From Magnolia sinica (Eukaryota > Streptophyta > Magnoliopsida > Magnoliales > Magnoliaceae): 64,000 bases of DNA. The DNA is taken from the NCBI RefSeq assembly GCF_029962835.1, contig NC_080586.1, positions 66,766,001 to 66,830,000 of the forward strand, read 5' to 3'. Of this stretch, positions 1 through 11,759 are shown one piece after another (position 1 is the stretch's first letter; each line of letters starts with the position of its first letter). A model generated the notes under the pieces. The model searched no databases. It was not told the DNA's origin and saw only the letters and a list, made by a program, of their open reading frames with translations. The position numbers and the translations under genes are program-made.

Positions 1-1289
1 CAAATCAAGTCAAGTACACCACCTTACCCCAAGTACAACCAACCCACTCCTTCTTTTCCCACAAGTCAACCCTCTCTCTCCCCTCACCAGCCCTATTTTA
101 TACAATTTTCAACTAAGCCCATGCTTCCCCATCTACTTTCCTTACACCCACCATTCCATCCATCCTTTTATCTATTATTTTTCTCCCTTTCTCTCATTTC
201 TCAAAAATCTCCCAAGCAACCCAAATACTACACATCCAAGCCCTCCCAAGCTCTCCCAAATCAACAAGTGTAGCCCACCCTCTCATCTATCATCCCCACC
301 ATCAAAACTCCATCATCCACCGTTAAAAGTTGAGCATATGAGCTAAGGAGGCTAAGGGATCAAGGAGGAGTGTAATAGGTGAGTGATCCACTATTGATTC
401 TTACTTTAGGGCCCACTTATTGGTGGGACCCATTTTGATGTATGTCATGTAACCATGAGGGGCCCATAGTGGCGGGGTCCCTCTATCACCATCTCTCTCT
501 CTCTCTCTCTCTCTGAATGATGATGATGATGATGAAGGGGTGTGTGGCCCATCTGGTGTGTGTGTGTCCCACGATGAAGCATATATTTTATCCATGCCAT
601 TCACCTACATGTGGGACCCTCCTGATGGATGTGTTGGATTTACACCATCCAGCCCTTTGGCGGGCCTAGAGGGAAGGAAAAAACACAAATATTAGGCCAA
701 TCCCATTAGGTGGGTCACATACATGTGGGACCCACCATGGTGCCTGTGTTGTATTCACACTGTCCAACGTCCAGGGACGCTGGACGTGACTCCACCGTGA
801 AGTGTGAATGATGTGGTGTGTGTGTAACAGTGAGGTGTGATCTGACGTGGTGTGTGGACTGCTCATGCAAGCCCCACCTTGATGTATGGCTTTAATCCAT
901 GCCATCTATCATGTTCCCTAGCTCATTTTAGGCATTGAGCCGAAAAATGAAACTAATCTGACTTTCTGGCGGGCCATAGCATAAAGAATAGTATTTTTAC
1001 TGTTAAAATACACCCTGACATTTCTGTACACCAAAACCCATCGAATATTGGGCTTGATGGCTTTGTATTAAGCCACAGAAACCAATGCCTGGGTTGAATT
1101 TTTCGGAGGTGGGCCCCACCTGGGAAAAACCATCGAAAAAAAATACATGAGGTAGCAGCACCAGAGGACGCAGCAACGTCCTGCTACTGCGTGGACGCTG
1201 GGCAAGCAGGGACCGTGGGTCCCAGCCATGGGCCCCACCATGTTGTGTATTGAACATCAACACCGTGCATTTGATGGGTCCCCTTTACA

Positions 1290-1830
1290 TATGGGACGCC
1301 CCCGAAAATTAGCCGCTTACGGAGCTTAGGTGGCCCACGTCACAGGAAACAGTAGGGATTGGACATCTGCCATTGAAACCCTTTTTGGGTTTTCACAGAA
1401 GTTTTGGTTCATCATGAAATTTATTTTTCCTCTGCATCCAGGTCTGTGTGACCTTATTAATAGATTGGACGGCAGATAAACATTATGGTGGGCCCCACAT
1501 GGGACCCAATGATATATGTGTTCTATCCACACCGACCACATCACTAGACGGTGGGACCCACCATGGTGCATGTGTTGTATCCAAGCTGTCCAACCACTTT
1601 GAAAGCTCATTTTTAGGCTTGAGATTAAAAAAATGAGACAGATCCAGTTGTTAGGTGGACCACACTACAGAAAATAGTGGAGTGAATGCCTACCATTGAA
1701 ACCCCCTTTGGGTTACAGAAGCTTTGGATCAATATGATATTTGTTTCTCCCCAGGTCCTTGTGACAATGGAAATAGTCTGGATGGAAATTAAATGTTGTG
1801 GTGGGCCCACTTGAATTTGAAAGTGGGAAA
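1290..1830. repeat. GGGCCCACC-type foldback repeat inside LTR copy A
   Basis: This stretch carries the module that recurs through the window: a GTGGGCCCCAC arm, a 'tccacaccg' arm, 'gtggaccacac', 'cattgaaaccc' and 'ggtccttgtgac'. Fragments appear in both orientations around a central region. It forms a long imperfect inverted repeat, typical of a foldback MITE. No coding content. Confidence 0.5.
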
Positions 1831-1929
1831 TTAATATCACCACTGTTAGTTGTAGTATGGTCTAGATGATCTTTGGATATGATTCATTTTATTTATTTAT
1901 TTAATGGTCTATAATGATTTCTATTGATG

Positions 1930-2270
1930 GATGATTGGCGCGGCCCATTCGGTCGGCCAATTGATTCGGCCCATTTGACTTGGCCCAGTTGATTTAACCC
2001 ATTGTCTCGGCCCATTTGATTAGGCCCAATGTGATATATGAGACCCGATGTTGAGGCCCACCTAGATATAAATGAGGCCCATGTGATTAGGCCCATCTCA
2101 ATGTATTTGTGGCCCGTTGTTGAGGCCCACCTTGACATATATAAGGCCCATTTGAGGAGGCCCATCTTGATGTAGTTATGGCCCATCCGTTGAGGCCCAC
2201 TTTGATATATATGAGGCCCATGTGATACGGCCCATTAGGTGTATTTGATGCCATGGGTTGAGGCCCAATG
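1930..2270. repeat. AGGCCCAT minisatellite in LTR copy A
   Basis: About a dozen degenerate units of 22-28 bases based on TTGAGGCCCACnTTGATATATATG and related variants. The same array recurs at 4205-4454 and 10868-11180 in the second LTR copy. It is therefore part of the LTR family and not a local expansion. Confidence 0.75.
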
Positions 2271-3756
2271 GGATATACACGAGGTCCATTGCAATGTGTG
2301 ATTCTACCATGGTATATGTAATGATGTTTATGGCGGGCTATGCCTTAGGAGCAATGATGGTTTGATGTCCACATTGTAGAATGATGTTGGTGTTCGCATT
2401 GTCACTCTCCCTAGGGCCCATTGTTAGGCTCATACTTGTAGTGTGTAAGCCGTTTAGGCCTATCTTTGTTATGAACAGAGCTCATCACCACATAACATGT
2501 TTAGTATAATCCATGATTCATGATCATACGCATCATATGTATGCCTGATATGAGGAGTGACTGATTATAGCATGTGCCTTCGAGCAAATGTTTATGGGCT
2601 CCCTGATAGGCGGAGTTGCCCTACATGAGCGCTCGGTACGCTCAGGATTGTTGCATGTCTGGTAGAGTGATTCATGCACTTGCATGTGTGTGATTATAAT
2701 TATTGTATGCCTAGCAACATCAAGGCCATAGCCTCCATAGACACATCGTGGATGGCTAGATTGGATACCTAAAATACTGTTTCTAGTATAGGGGCGCCAT
2801 AGATGTCCCTGGGTGAAAATTTCTAAATCCGATGGTACCAGAGGATGACTCTAACGTCAAGACCGAGTGGATATATGAGCACACAAGGGCCGAATACCAG
2901 GAGGCCACGTTTCTCACTATGTTGTGGTCGGTTGGAAAGGAGTATGGCCTTACTCGCCCAAGGGTAAGGGGCATTGCTAGGCTGAGTTTGACCAGCTTGT
3001 GAATGGGTCTGCTATCGACGTGCCGGATAGGTATTGACAGACTATTGGCCAGGCGGATAGTGAGGTTTGTTACGCTCACTTGGACTGTGCGGCTGGGAGA
3101 GGGGTAGTGCCATTTGGAGTATACTAAACCCCGGTGATTATCAAGAATAAGAACTGTACTGATATTTGAAGAGCTGTATGTGGATTTGGATGAGGATTGG
3201 TATATTTAAGTTGCATCATGTATCGCATGGTCTTGATATGGCCGATAACATTCATATCTTGCACCGCATAGCCTTGGTACGGCTGCCTACATTCATGTAC
3301 TCATCAGCATGATTCTGCATTACTCTGACCTTGTATTTTGAGCACGCTCATATTGCGCACACACTTACACCACCCTCTGAGCTTTCTATAAGCTTATGCA
3401 TGATTAATACGTGCAGGTGACGCCAAGATGCAGCCATAGCCTCGTTGCAGTTGGAGTGTGCAGTCGAGCTTTTGGAGTTTCTGTTACTTTCATTATATTG
3501 TATTTTCCTTTCATACGCATTGTACTTAAAGTTTTTGAGCATAGTAAATTTTGTGATAGTGTTCTTGTGGTTATTGTTCATGGGTTATGCTTATATAGAA
3601 TCAAAATCATATTTGAAACCCTCCTTATAGAATCCCAGGATCGGAACCTGGTATATGGATGCCGGGAGCCGAGAATGGGGTACTATGGAGGCTGTCAGTG
3701 CCAGGTTTGGCAATCGGGAATTTTGTGAGCTCGGTCTCTGAGTTTGGGGCGTGACA

Positions 3757-4454
3757 CACCATGCTGTGGAAACGAATTGGCTGGTGTACCTTACAGCAGC
3801 TATATAGCTGTTGTATTGATGTCAGCAAGTTCTGTGGGTCTGATCACGAGATATGTGTTATATCTACACTGTCCACCTGACTGGACGGTGGAACCCACAT
3901 ACACGTGTGGAGTCCAGCACCATCCAGCAGTGACGGTGGGACCCCACCATGAGGTATATGTGTATATCCACACCGTCCAACCTGTTGGACGGTGGGACCC
4001 ACCTCATGTGTGTTTCATACACGCTGTCCGTCCGTTTCTAGACGTGGGATGCACCCACACGTGTTGTACGTGTGGGGGTGGGGCCCACCTCGAGGTATGT
4101 GTTGTATCACGCAGTCCATTTTCTGGGATGTGCGACCCCCATGATGTATGTGTTGTACATCCACACTGTCCATCTGAAGCAGGGCCCACCTGCTAGACGT
4201 CTTTGGCCCACCTGCTGACTGTGTAGGGCCCACCTACTGTGTGGCCTATTGTGATGTATTTGAGGCCCAAGTATGAGGCCCATTTGATGTACATGAGGCC
4301 TATTTTGATGTCTATGAGGCCCTTGTGATGAGGCCCATTATGATGTATATGAGGCCCATTGTGAGGTGTATAAGGCCCATTGTGATGTATTTGAGGCCCA
4401 TGGGATGTGGCCCATTCTGATGTATTGAGGCCTATGGGATGTGGCTCAATGTGA
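3757..4454 (+). mobile_element. LTR copy B, left part (before nested solo LTR)
   Basis: This follows the end of LTR copy A directly. It holds GGTGGGACCCACC-rich repeats (3830-4200), then the AGGCCCAT array, in the same order as in copy A, but lacks the leader seen at 1-380. It resumes at 10868 after the solo LTR. I read it as a 5'-truncated second copy of the family. Whether A and B came from one element by unequal recombination or from separate insertions cannot be settled here. Confidence 0.5.
4205..4454. repeat. AGGCCCAT minisatellite, first half (split by solo LTR)
   Basis: Repeats of TGAGGCCCATTGTGATGTAT with variants. The array is cut at 4454 and continues at 10868, with TGTGA duplicated on both sides of the solo LTR. 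Confidence 0.8.
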
Positions 4455-4760
4455 TGTAATGCTTTGAAAATCAGGGGTCGAGTAAAAGTCCAACTCTCGA
4501 GTTCCAACGCATCACTTATGCAACATATTTAATGATAATTAAATGTTGTCTGTATTAGTGCATAAAACATGAATAAGATTAAGCCAAATCAGCAAAACAT
4601 AATCTAGGGATAGTTGTAATATGCAAGCGGAAGACTAACTCTAATATGTATAACTCTACAAATCAGTATAAGTCCCCAAAGTATGTATGCATCGCCAGGT
4701 CAATAATTACATGTATTGTTTCAAATTTCAAAATATCAAAATGTGATAGGCCACTATAAG

Positions 4761-7700
4761 TGTAACGACCTTGGAATTTTTGTGCTAATCTTTCCTTAAG
4801 TAGTTGTTTTGGGGTAATTAGTGCTTTACTTGATTGCTTGTGAAATTCGCATCAATCACTTTAAATTGTATCTGCATGGCTCTAAACGTGCAGATTAGTG
4901 AGCGCTACGTTACTCTAAAATCTGGGATCCATCGCTAAATCCAGTTGTTCTGGGAATTTTTTGGAAGATCTGGATCGGACCTAGACCGCGCGTCGAAAGT
5001 CCGATGGCGATGATCTTAGGCTGTTGCGGTCACTGAGTTGGGCTTGGTCTTCACCTCAAAAATCAAGTCGATCTGATGTTCTGGGTCGATTTGGTTGAGT
5101 TCGGAGTGAAGAGTGTGAGAACGGTTGGAATTTAATAAGCTTTTTATGAAATCTGAGTCGTGTCGCTGAGCAATCTATCCGTTGGATTTCGACCCAATTT
5201 CACCCTCGATCGGGATGGTTGGCCCAGGCATATCCTAGTGCTTGTGGACTGATCGAGATTTAAGTGACCGTTGAATTGAGTGTGGTCCGCCACTACTGAT
5301 CTGAAGAGCCGGTCGGCACGAAACTCGGCGACCTAGATCCATGGTCAGTGAGCTTAAGTCCGACCTTTCGTGGTTATAGGCCCACCAGAAGTGCTTCGTT
5401 GGATCGAGAAAGGCGTACTTTGGTTATTACCTAAGTATACCTTGACCCTGGGGTTATTTCCATCATTTTAAGGTCTATATATAGTCCTTAAGCCCTAGCT
5501 CTCATTTCCATACGAATTTCTCTAACCCTAGCTTGGAAAGAGAGTGGAAAAGAGAGAGTTAGTGAGAGAGATTGGTTGGTGATTCATCTTGATTCTTCCT
5601 TGTTCTTCTTCACCTTTGAATCTTCACTTTAAATCGTTCCTTTGGCGATTCTGAGTTCTTTTGGGGTAAGTTAAACTAACCCTAATCTGTGTTAGAGCTT
5701 AGATTAGACTTGGTATTGTTGTATCTCATTTCTATCCTTATTTTAGGGTATTCTTGCGCCGTTGACGAAGACAACTCGTCTAAATCAGTTCGGCGATTCT
5801 TTCTTTGCTTAAGGTGCGGACTTTAAGTGTATAGGTTATGGTTTTCAAGGCTTTCAATCCCAGTTAGTGATTTATTCTTGTTATGGATGAGATTTCACAT
5901 GCCAAATGTTGTGTTTACATCGCTTTCCTGTTATGCATATGCTATATTGAGATTTGTGTATTCTAAGTGTATTTATAAAGTACCGTATACGTATAAAATA
6001 CGCACTTGTGTTTGCCATGATTATTTGTCATGTATGTATGCTAGATGCATGTATGACAGCTCCTTGATAAAAGGAATTGTCTAAGTGCATGTATTTCAAC
6101 ATGCGTCATGTATGTTGTTCCATGTATGCTAAGTGTTTGTAGAAATGCATGAATGATCTAAGTGTAACTGATTACACTAAATGTGGGCGTTGAGGATTGA
6201 TTCTCAATACTCCTATGGATGCGCATGATTTCTTTCTGCAGTTACATTCCAAGTTATTCCAATTCAAGCATCTCCTATGCTTACATTTATGTTAAGTTGA
6301 TATTCTTCAAATGTGTATGCACCATGATTTGAGTGGTTGTTCCATTACTGTTTTACATTCCATATGAATACCTGTAGTAGTGTAATGTGTTTGGGACTAT
6401 GCCTTAGTCCAGGAAATCGGTAATTGACCCTATGAATCGTGGTTGAGATTGCTTTCGCCACGTAGGACGTATTAGAAGAACCCGAGTCGTATTAGAGTTG
6501 TCGGCAGTGGTTCGACCACGCGGAGTGTTTGCGCACTCCATGTCGTTCAATTCAACGTGCGCTCGTGCTAGTCGAGTTCGTCAACTAACCCGATTGTCCG
6601 ATGTATGTTAACCATCTATGGACGCTACTGCTTGAATCTAGGCTACCGAACTTACCAGTGAAATCCTAATAACCATGGTACCTGATCCGCTAAGACTCAT
6701 GAGCCGGACATGGTGGTATGGGACACCGTGGTCGAGCTATCGGCCTACGCTGGGGTGACGAGCCTCCCCGTAGTGACCAGTGAGCAACTTAACTCGTGAG
6801 CCGATTATGGTGGTATGGGACACTATATTCGTGCTGTCGGCCTACATTGATTGGTGACGAGCCCTTTGTAGTGACCTCGAGCATACCTGGATACCACAAG
6901 GAGGTGACGAGCCGATCTGTGGTAGTAAGGGCATGAAAGGCGTGCATTGATTGGTGATGAGCCCTTTGCTACGACCTCAACTATATGATCGTATGAGATG
7001 TCTAGGATTGACGACCCTAGTATGGATCACTGTTTGGATGGTGATATGAGGAAGGTATCTTAGCTTCCCAATCCTGCTGTATGAATTGGACTAATAACAA
7101 CTTGGTAATCATATCCATGCACCGCATTTGCATGTGCTTTGTAGATGTGGCGCACTTTGAGGCGATGTCATGCGTAACGTAAGATGAAGACGCTGAGGGT
7201 GTACGCGTGAGGGCACGCATCATATTGCATTCATACCTGCATTAACAAAAGTACTTAGGATTTATTTCCTTGTCCTGCTTTATCATTCTTGTTTGATTGA
7301 ACGATAACATGTTAACCATTGCCTTATTGTTCCACCGAGTTGATCACTCACTCCCACGTTTGGCGGTGTTGCACACCCACCAGACTCTGTCTTAGGCCCC
7401 GATGTTGCAGATGTGGATGTGACGTCTGAGGAGAGCGGGAGCCGGATGACGACGAGGCTGCCTTCTCCTGTTTTCTGACGGGTTCTAGCGAGCCTCGATC
7501 CTATTGCGCGGGATCTATGGGATTACTATTTTGGGAACTGAAATGATGTAACTTGTACTTATAATTTTGATAAATAACACTTTTACACGATCTGGTTGTA
7601 TATGTAATTCAGGGACTTACACTTGTACACATATTTTACTATAAGTCTTCCGCTTGCTTTATTCACTTATCCCTGAATCATATCTGCGTTTTGGCTTAAT

Positions 7701-7821
7701 CTATCCCATGTTTATGTGCTAATACAGTCAACATACATCATTCATTAATTATGTTGCATAAGTGATGTTTTGGAACTCGGGAGCTGAGTTATGCTCGACC
7801 CCCGAATTTCAGGGCGTTACA
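4761..7821 (+). mobile_element. Solo LTR nested in reverse orientation
   Basis: It starts TGTAACGACC (4761) and ends AGGGCGTTACA (7821). Flanks are ATAAG (4756-4760) and ACAAG (7822-7826), a 5-bp duplication with one mismatch. Its sequence is homologous to the reverse complement of the surrounding LTR, for example at both termini, at the CGTCGAAAGTCCGAT motif near 4996 and at the AAGTCTTCCGCTTGC stretch near 7645. The divergence is high enough to call it a related subfamily. A TATA box and a leader with a GGTAAGTT donor near 5666 place transcription on +. Confidence 0.85.
5476..5483 (+). promoter_or_regulatory. Probable TATA box of the nested LTR
   Basis: TATATATA followed by AGTCCTTAAGCCCTAG and a pyrimidine- and purine-rich leader, in the middle of the LTR where the U3/R boundary is expected. 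The related - strand LTRs have an equivalent AT-rich box just before the same AAACCCTA-type leader. Confidence 0.5.
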
Positions 7822-10800
7822 ACAAGTATAACCCTAAAGCCCCCATTGATTCAGAATGGTCTATGAGAACCCGCCTGAATACTGCATATATGAGAATGCC
7901 TCCTCATCGTCCTCAAAGTCCGGCTCCGCCTCATAGGCTACGCCATCATCTGAACCTACAACAAGGTCTAGTTGGTGTTTAAGACACCGTCCCGTAACGT
8001 GGGAGTGAGTGATCAACTCAGTGGAACAATAAAGCAAAGGTTAACATGGTATCAATTCAGTCAAACAGTAATGATAAAGTAATAAAATTGAACATCCCTA
8101 GATACTTTGATTAATGCAGGATGGTATGAATAAATGATGCATGCTCTCGCCTGCACTCCCTCAGCGATCTTCATCTAACGGTCGCGCATGTCAGTCACTT
8201 TCTCGTGCTCTCTACACATCGCTAAACGGCACATGCAATGTGGTGCATGAGCGTGCTTACCAAGTTCTTATTAGTCCTTTTCATACAGTAGGATTGGGAG
8301 GCTAAGGTACCTCCCTTATATCAATTCCCAAACGATGATCCAATCTAGGGTCGTCAATCCTATTAAATCTCATAAGATGTTACGATTCTAGGTCGTTGCA
8401 AAGGGCTCATCACCTTATCAGTGCAGGCTTAGTGTACTCCTGTTGCTACGTAAGGGCTCGTCGCCTTTATGCAGTCTTAGCGTACGCTCGAGGTCACTAC
8501 AAAGGGCTCGTCACCTTATCAGTGTAGGCCGACAGCTCGAATACAGTGTCTCATACCACTGTATTCGGCTCATGAGTCTGGTTTGCTCACTGGTCACTAC
8601 GGGGAGGCTCGTCACCCCAGCATAGGCTGATAGCTTGACCACGGTGTCCCATACCACCATGCCCGGCTCATGAGTCTTAGCGGATCAAGGTACTAAGGTT
8701 TTAGAGGGTTTTCACTGGTGAATTTGGTACCTTAGATTCAAGTAGTAGCGTCCATACATGGTGAACATACATCGGGTCAATCGGGTTACTTGACGAGCTC
8801 GACTAGTATGAGCGCACGTTGAATTGACCGACATGAAGTGCGTAAGCACACCGTGTCGCCTAACCACTGCCGACAACCAAGGTACGACTCAGGTTCATCG
8901 AACATGTCTTATGTGGTGAGACAACCTCAGCCACCTATTCAATGCCTGTTACCGATTGCTTGGACTATTCCGTAGTCCCAGACACATTCAGTTATAACAG
9001 ATAATCATACAAGCTAATCAAAACAGTAATGGATCAACAATTCCAATGATACAAGCATGTGAGCATTTGATGGATTTCAACTAAAACATGAATTCACCAA
9101 TATACAGTGTCTAAGTAAAGCAGACAAAAAATACAAATTACGTGGAGGAAATCATATACATCATTAAGGTAATTGAGAATCTTATCTCAACGCCCATGTA
9201 AAGTACAAATACTACATGCCTGATCATTCAGACATTTCTACAAACACTTAGACTACATATTCCAACATACATAGATTTATTTACTTAAAACGCATATTAT
9301 AGCAAATCCCTTCACATGGGAGTTGCAATGCATACAACAATCATGTATTAACAAACATCTATCATAACAAGCATTAATCATGATTCCATGTTCACTCAGA
9401 CATTTCGACAAACACTTAGTCTACACACTTCAACATACATGACGTATGTTGGCCGTAACACATCCTGGGCCAAATCCTTTCACCGGGGAGTTGTTACACA
9501 TACAACTAGCATAACCACACGACAATTAATCATGGCAAACACGCGTTCAAATTCCATATGTATACGATACTTTCTACATATACATGGAATACACTAAACT
9601 CAATATAGTTCATATATATCAGAAACGCGATACAACCATTACATTTGGCATGTGAAATTGCACCCACATTAATAATAAACCATTAATCGACATTGAAAGC
9701 CTTGAAAACCATAACCTATACATTTATAGTCCGCACCTTTCGCCAGTAGACTCGTAACGAACTCAATTTTAAAGTTAAGTCTTTGTCTATGGTAGATTGG
9801 CAACCTATAGCATAAATTAGGTTAGCTATTTCATAACTTACACTATCTGAAACCCTAAAATAGATTAGGGTTAGATTTTCTTACCCAAGTATGTTGTCGA
9901 GAATGCCGTATTTGTGATACAGAGGGGGTGGCTAAATGCGTAGAGTAACAGGATCGAATCCCAGGAAGAACTTCCAACTCACTCTCTCACATCCACTCTT
10001 TTCCTTTCTCTTATCTCTTCTCTCTCTCTCCTAGGGTTTTCTCAAATTCGTATGGGGTGAGAGAGAGGGTTTAAGGTCCTTATATAGGCCCAGGTTTGAT
10101 GGAAATGGCCCCAGGGCCAAGGTATACTTAGGTTATATCCAAATACGGACTGTTCCAGTCCAACGGAGCACTTTTAATGGCCCATTTTTCACGTGCAGTC
10201 GGACTTAAGCTCCCTGACCATTGATCTAGGTCAGGCTGAGTTTTTGTTCCAATCGGGTTTGTAAATTAGCCGTGGCAGACCAGTTTCAGTTTAACGGTCA
10301 CAGTCACTCGATCAGGGCAACAAGTACATTGACATATGTGGGACATTTCTCCTGATCCGAGGGTGTATTTGGGTCAGATTCTGACGGTCTGAATCCTTAT
10401 ATTTGACCCGCAAGTGACATGACTCAGATTACTTAAATTCGGATTTTATTTCTAAATATTTTCACGTTTCTCACACACTTTGCTCCGGGCTCAAGTTGTA
10501 TATTTCTAGACACAATTAGAACTTGATTTTCGAAGGGGTTGTCAAGTCCAGTAATGCGGTCATATCCGTATAGTTTTGAGGTAATCGGACTTTCGACGTA
10601 CAGTCCAGGTCTGATACGGAGTTTCAAGATGCTCCCGAGAGCATTTGGGTTTTGAGATGGATTCTAGATTTCAGGGTAATGTAGCGTCAATGATTCTACA
10701 CGTTTTGGGTCTTGCAGATCATATTTAAAGTGATTAATGCTAATTTCACAAGCACTCTAGTTTAGCACTTGCTAACATTAACCTAATTTTCTAAAGGTTT

Positions 10801-10867
10801 TGGTCTTGGGTAAATTCTGCCTGAGGTGGTACTCGGGTCCTTGTATGGATTTTTTTGAGACGTTACA

Positions 10868-11180
10868 TGTGATGTACATGTAAGGCCCTTGTATGAGGCC
10901 CAATGTGATGCACGTGAGGCCCTTATGTGAGGCCCAATGAGACGTATATGAGGCCCTTATGACGAGGCCCATTGTGATGTATATGAGGCCCACGTGGTGA
11001 GGCCCAATATGATGTATATGAGGCCCTTGTGTGAGGTCCGATGTGATGTATATGAGGCCCATGTGGTGAGGCCCAATATGATGTATATGTGGCCCTTGTG
11101 TGAGGCCTAATGTGATATACATGAGGCCCTTGTGTGAGGCCCATTGTGGTGCATATGAGGACTATGTGATGAGGCCCAAC
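10868..11180. repeat. AGGCCCAT minisatellite, second half
   Basis: About 12 units of roughly 25 bases with core TGAGGCCCAATGTGATGTAT. It continues the array cut at 4454. Confidence 0.8.
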
Positions 11181-11693
11181 TGTGATGTGTGATTCCACCA
11201 TAATGTAGGTGATAACATTTATGATGATCATCCATTCCTAGCAAGTATTAGGATCATGGACCCCATTATAAGATAGATTCTAATGGGCCACACCTTGGGG
11301 GCAATGGTGGTTAAATGTTCACGTTGTAAACGGTGGTTAAATGTCCCCATCGTATATCTCCCTAGGGTCTGTTGTTAAGCTCATGACCATCTTACCTTAT
11401 TGGGCTATCCTAAATCATTGGGCCCCCATAAGTGTTACCCATCTTACCCTAGAGGGCTAACCCAAACCATTGGGCCCCCATTCATGCTAGTGCTCTCCAC
11501 CACCCTTGTAGGAATCACCATAACTTGTAGACTTACCTTGTTTGTATCGGGCCCCATAAGAAAGCCCAACTTACCATATGATAGAGTGGGTGAGAAAGCC
11601 CACTTAATATACTTAGGGTCATCATCTTGACTCCCACTGCGGAATGATTCACCCCATGAGGTTCATCCTTGATGTAGTATGGCATTTAGGCCG

Positions 11694-11696
<3 letters not shown>

Positions 11697-11756
<60 letters not shown>
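11697..11756. repeat. (AT)30 microsatellite
   Basis: Sixty bases of perfect AT dinucleotide inside LTR copy B. It is absent from the corresponding part of copy A. Confidence 0.95.

Positions 11757-11759
<3 letters not shown>

Larger units (their letters stand above)
1..3756 (+). mobile_element. 3' part of a gypsy-like LTR (copy A), start outside window
   Basis: The block ends at 3756 in a GGGGCGTGACA terminus. Its last 1.5 kb is homologous to 11200-14223, which ends the same way (GGGGCATGACA), so the two are copies of one LTR family. The first 380 bases are pyrimidine-rich leader-like sequence ending in AGGTGAGT at about 378, which resembles a transcribed leader and splice donor on the + strand. 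The transcription direction is therefore inferred as +. The block contains a GGGCCCACC foldback (about 1290-1830) and an AGGCCCAT minisatellite (1930-2270). No retroelement protein domain is present. Calling it an LTR rests on the shared terminus and internal homology; the 5' end is not visible. Confidence 0.6.
4455..10867 (-). mobile_element. Solo LTR of a Ty3/gypsy family, interrupted by a second solo LTR
   Basis: It starts TGTAAT at 4455 and ends GTTACA at 10867, flanked by a perfect 5-bp duplication TGTGA (4450-4454 and 10868-10872). The sequence matches the LTRs of the full-length element at 18169-27412, read in the same + orientation. Since that element codes on the - strand, this LTR is transcribed on -. 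There is no internal domain, so it is a solo LTR produced by LTR-LTR recombination. Without the nested 4761-7821 element it would be about 3.35 kb. Confidence 0.88.

Noticed and set aside
3411..3728. 105-residue ORF near the end of LTR copy A
   Set aside because: Lies in an LTR. The corresponding part of copy B (13880-14190) does not keep the frame.
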